DNA from: PoT sp049331405
GTDB taxonomy: Bacteria; Planctomycetota; Planctomycetia; Isosphaerales; Isosphaeraceae
NCBI RefSeq assembly: GCF_049331405.1
Contig: NZ_CP186274.1
Coordinates: 8,928,001-8,992,000, forward strand
DNA length: 64,000 nt
Reading direction: 5' to 3'
Both the position numbers and the translations under genes were made by a program. Each line of letters opens with the position of its first letter. The first letter of the stretch is position 1. The notes under the pieces are model-generated. The model had not been told where the DNA came from. It saw only the letters and a list, made by a program, of their open reading frames with translations, and searched no databases. Below, piece after piece: positions 62,268 to 64,000 of this stretch.

Positions 62268-63578
62268 TCACGAATGTTCATCGATGAGACGTGAGAGGGT
62301 ATCCTGGCAAGCCTTGCAGATCTGACGGAAGCCGTCTCTGAGTGTGTCCTCTTCGCAGAGGCGCGACCAATATCTTTTCGCCTGTTTCGCCGCGTGATGC
62401 CAGAGGTGCAGGTTCAGGGCATTGGGAGGATGCGGGGTGAAGGACCTCTCGACGATGTTCGTGCCCACGGGGGCGAAGGCCATCGGGAGCATGTCGTAGA
62501 CCGGTGCCAGGGTCAACGTTAATTCTCTGGCCTCCTCGGCGAAGAAGGATAAGTTGCCGAAATGCCTGTCTGTGTTGCCGATGAGATCGCCGAAGGCATC
62601 CAGCCAAACCATGAGGTCGGCATCAGCAGCGTCCAGGTTCAAGGTCGGCTCGGCGAGGATTCTCCGGCTAGCTCGACTCCAATCCTCGGGAATATCGCCG
62701 AAGTAGTGGCTGTTGACGGCGTAGAGCGAGATCAAGCCGCGACGCCCTCGCCGGCCGACCCGGTCGAAGCGTTCCACCTCCAAATACTTGATCCCATCAA
62801 TGTCAAAGCATGCCGAACGAGGTGCAGAGACATTGGCGTCCCGCAGCACCTCCAAGGCCAGGTGCTCGCTGATGAGCAAGTCACGCCATCTGTCAGCCGC
62901 GGCGCCGTCGCCGCCGGCGAACTTCACCAGCACATGACAATCTTCGTTATAGACTAGGAACTTGGGCTGTTCGCCGCCTGCCGAGGAGCCAGGTTGACCT
63001 TCCAACGCCCCTATGGCGAGCCTGGGATAGTCTGACCTGGCGATTGGCTGCGCCCTGGCTGAGTTAAAACGATCAAGTGACTCCTCTCCAATGATGAGAT
63101 TGCCGACGCAGTCCTCGCCCCGCATCGCCACCGCGATTAACTGGTGCTCATTGTTCCAGTCGCTGATGCGTCCTGGTAATTTCAATTCCGGATAGAGTGC
63201 CGGGAAGCCACGCCCGATGTAGCCCTGTGGTCGCATGTCCTCCATGAAGGGGGGCAGGCCGACGAACTCCTGGCCGTTCCCCGACTCGCGCTCGAGCCAA
63301 CAAGCATCTCCTGCGAGGAAATGCAGGACACCATGCGGGTTCGGGCGACCGTGCTCGTCCACACGAAAGACGGGCGTCTGACGCCCAAGGCCGGCGATCT
63401 CCCGAGTCGACGCGTAGCGGGTTGCCACGCTCCGCCCAAACCGGGTGACGCGAGGGCCCGCCTCACGCATGAGCCGAGACATCACCGGCTGAGAGATCCC
63501 GAGCTCTCTTTGGATCTCCACCCCACGGGAAATCCCACGGTTCCTCAACAACCTGAGGAGCTGATCTACCTGTTCCAC
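62268..63578 (-). CDS. yjjJ: HipA-family kinase with N-terminal HTH (YjjJ-like)
   Basis: A 436-residue protein. An N-terminal winged helix (VDQLLRLLRNRGISRGVEIQ, then RELGISQPVMSRLMREAG) is followed by a HipA-type serine kinase: SSAGGEQPKF is the phosphate loop, IGNTDRHFGNLSFF the catalytic loop and LAPVYDMLPMAF the metal-binding segment. E. coli YjjJ has the same layout and length. HipA kinases inactivate targets such as tRNA synthetases; here the fused HTH may replace a separate antitoxin repressor. The start is a GTG at 63578 with GGAGGAGG just upstream; the open frame further upstream begins inside the promoter. Confidence 0.85.
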   Translation of the reverse strand: MEQVDQLLRLLRNRGISRGVEIQRELGISQPVMSRLMREAGPRVTRFGRSVATRYASTREIAGLGRQTPVFRVDEHGRPNPHGVLHFLAGDACWLERESGNGQEFVGLPPFMEDMRPQGYIGRGFPALYPELKLPGRISDWNNEHQLIAVAMRGEDCVGNLIIGEESLDRFNSARAQPIARSDYPRLAIGALEGQPGSSAGGEQPKFLVYNEDCHVLVKFAGGDGAAADRWRDLLISEHLALEVLRDANVSAPRSACFDIDGIKYLEVERFDRVGRRGRRGLISLYAVNSHYFGDIPEDWSRASRRILAEPTLNLDAADADLMVWLDAFGDLIGNTDRHFGNLSFFAEEARELTLTLAPVYDMLPMAFAPVGTNIVERSFTPHPPNALNLHLWHHAAKQAKRYWSRLCEEDTLRDGFRQICKACQDTLSRLIDEHS

Positions 63579-63587
63579 AGCCTCCTC

Positions 63588-63611
63588 CGAATAGCTTTGC
63601 GAATAGCTTTT
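63588..63611 (-). repeat. Tandem 12-bp repeat over the start of yjjJ transcript
   Basis: On the plus strand CGAATAGCTTTG and CGAATAGCTTTT stand end to end, between the predicted start of transcription and the SD of the HipA-like gene. A third copy lies upstream (63665-63676). Together they look like operators for the HTH of the same protein. Confidence 0.55.
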
Positions 63612-63625
63612 TTGCCAGATACCCA

Positions 63626-63653
63626 ATTATAGCAGTGCTTTCGGGAAAACCAA
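63626..63653 (-). promoter_or_regulatory. Promoter of the HipA-like gene
   Basis: On the minus strand TTGGTT (63653-63648) and TATAAT (63631-63626) are 16 bp apart. Transcription would start near 63619, about 40 bases before the GTG start. Confidence 0.6.
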
Positions 63654-63664
63654 CGAGCGAAATC

Positions 63665-63676
63665 AGAATAGCTTTT
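63665..63676 (-). repeat. Third copy of the 12-bp repeat, upstream of the promoter
   Basis: AGAATAGCTTTT on the plus strand matches the tandem pair at 11 of 12 positions. It lies just upstream of the -35 box, 65 bp from the second tandem copy, so looping between sites is possible. Confidence 0.5.
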
Positions 63677-64000
63677 CCACGCTCTTGGTTCCAGGGCCTA
63701 CCCGAGAGCCGTGCTCTCGTCGAGCAATGCCCCAAAGCGTTACAAACCGCTTCGTTAGGCCTCGGGATAATTCGGTCGGCGCGAGACTAGGCGGCCCGAA
63801 CGAGGGAAGGCTCGACCGAAGGCCACCCATTCCGCGCGACGACGGTCATTGTCGCGGACCGCCGATGGTACCTTCTGCCGAGAGAGGACGCTGGCGAGGC
63901 CGCTCGATGGGTGCCGACGGCCGGGACGTTCCGATGCCAAGGGCCGCTCTCGCGTCCTATGATAACCTCGTCGTCGATCCGCCTGTCGCCCCCATCGTCA
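63677..64000. other. Right end of the window, no gene supported
   Basis: About 320 bp. A short open frame on the minus strand (63755-63940) has no ribosome binding site and no family likeness. A gene may begin beyond the edge. Confidence 0.4.

Noticed and set aside
1..64000. CRISPR arrays, insertion sequences, integrases
   Set aside because: No regularly spaced repeats, transposase or integrase motifs, or terminal inverted repeats were seen. The 155-bp repeats are not accompanied by a recombinase gene.

Overview
The window looks like chromosome from a member of the Planctomycetota, most likely close to Isosphaeraceae. The evidence is high GC, four ECF sigma factors fused through a membrane segment to long carboxypeptidase-regulatory-like repeat domains, a DUF1559 prepilin-type protein, and many exported beta-propeller, HEAT and Hint proteins. 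This placement is inference from gene content; there is no rRNA gene and no complete tRNA.

Left part (1-16.3 kb): small hypothetical and membrane proteins, a PIN-domain gene interrupted by an in-frame TAG, a sigma/repeat fusion, a DUF1559 pseudopilin, a gene-free kilobase with a 42-bp repeat in three copies, and a multidomain exported serine hydrolase. Its last 155 bases are repeated exactly 2.1 kb downstream. Between the two copies lie a RusA-like resolvase coupled to a degenerate AHJR-nuclease/HEPN protein, and one of two near-identical pseudopilin-like membrane genes.

Middle part (16.3-27.2 kb): an N-methylglutamate-type cluster. Three glutamate-synthase-like genes (mgsABC/glxBCD type) run leftward, diverging from a type III glutamine synthetase / gamma-glutamylmethylamide synthetase and a monomeric sarcosine-oxidase-like flavoprotein. 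Together they could turn methylamine plus glutamate into N-methylglutamate and oxidise it back to glutamate and formaldehyde. Next come a cyanophycinase, a probable free-standing structured RNA of about 515 nt (own promoter, pseudoknot, perfect terminator), DAHP synthase and an exported PHP protein.

27.2-49.6 kb: three tandem paralogous sigma/repeat fusions, two sharing a 20-bp element at the same distance from the start codon. Then a TPR membrane protein, a catalase-family protein, a pyruvate decarboxylase with intact catalytic residues, a TlpA-like thioredoxin, a DUF5076 protein, a tRNA-like remnant, an exported HEAT/Hint protein without a toxin domain and a large exported propeller protein.

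49.7-59 kb: one leftward chemotaxis operon, cheW-mcp-cheR-cheA-cheC-cheD-cheY-cheB. It has a soluble GAF-PAS-GAF receptor, and its cheA is split by a one-base shift at a run of G tracts. The right end holds a small zinc-ribbon membrane protein, a PNPOx-like/alpha-beta hydrolase pair and a YjjJ/HipA-like kinase whose promoter is bracketed by 12-bp repeats. No CRISPR array, insertion sequence or integrase was found.
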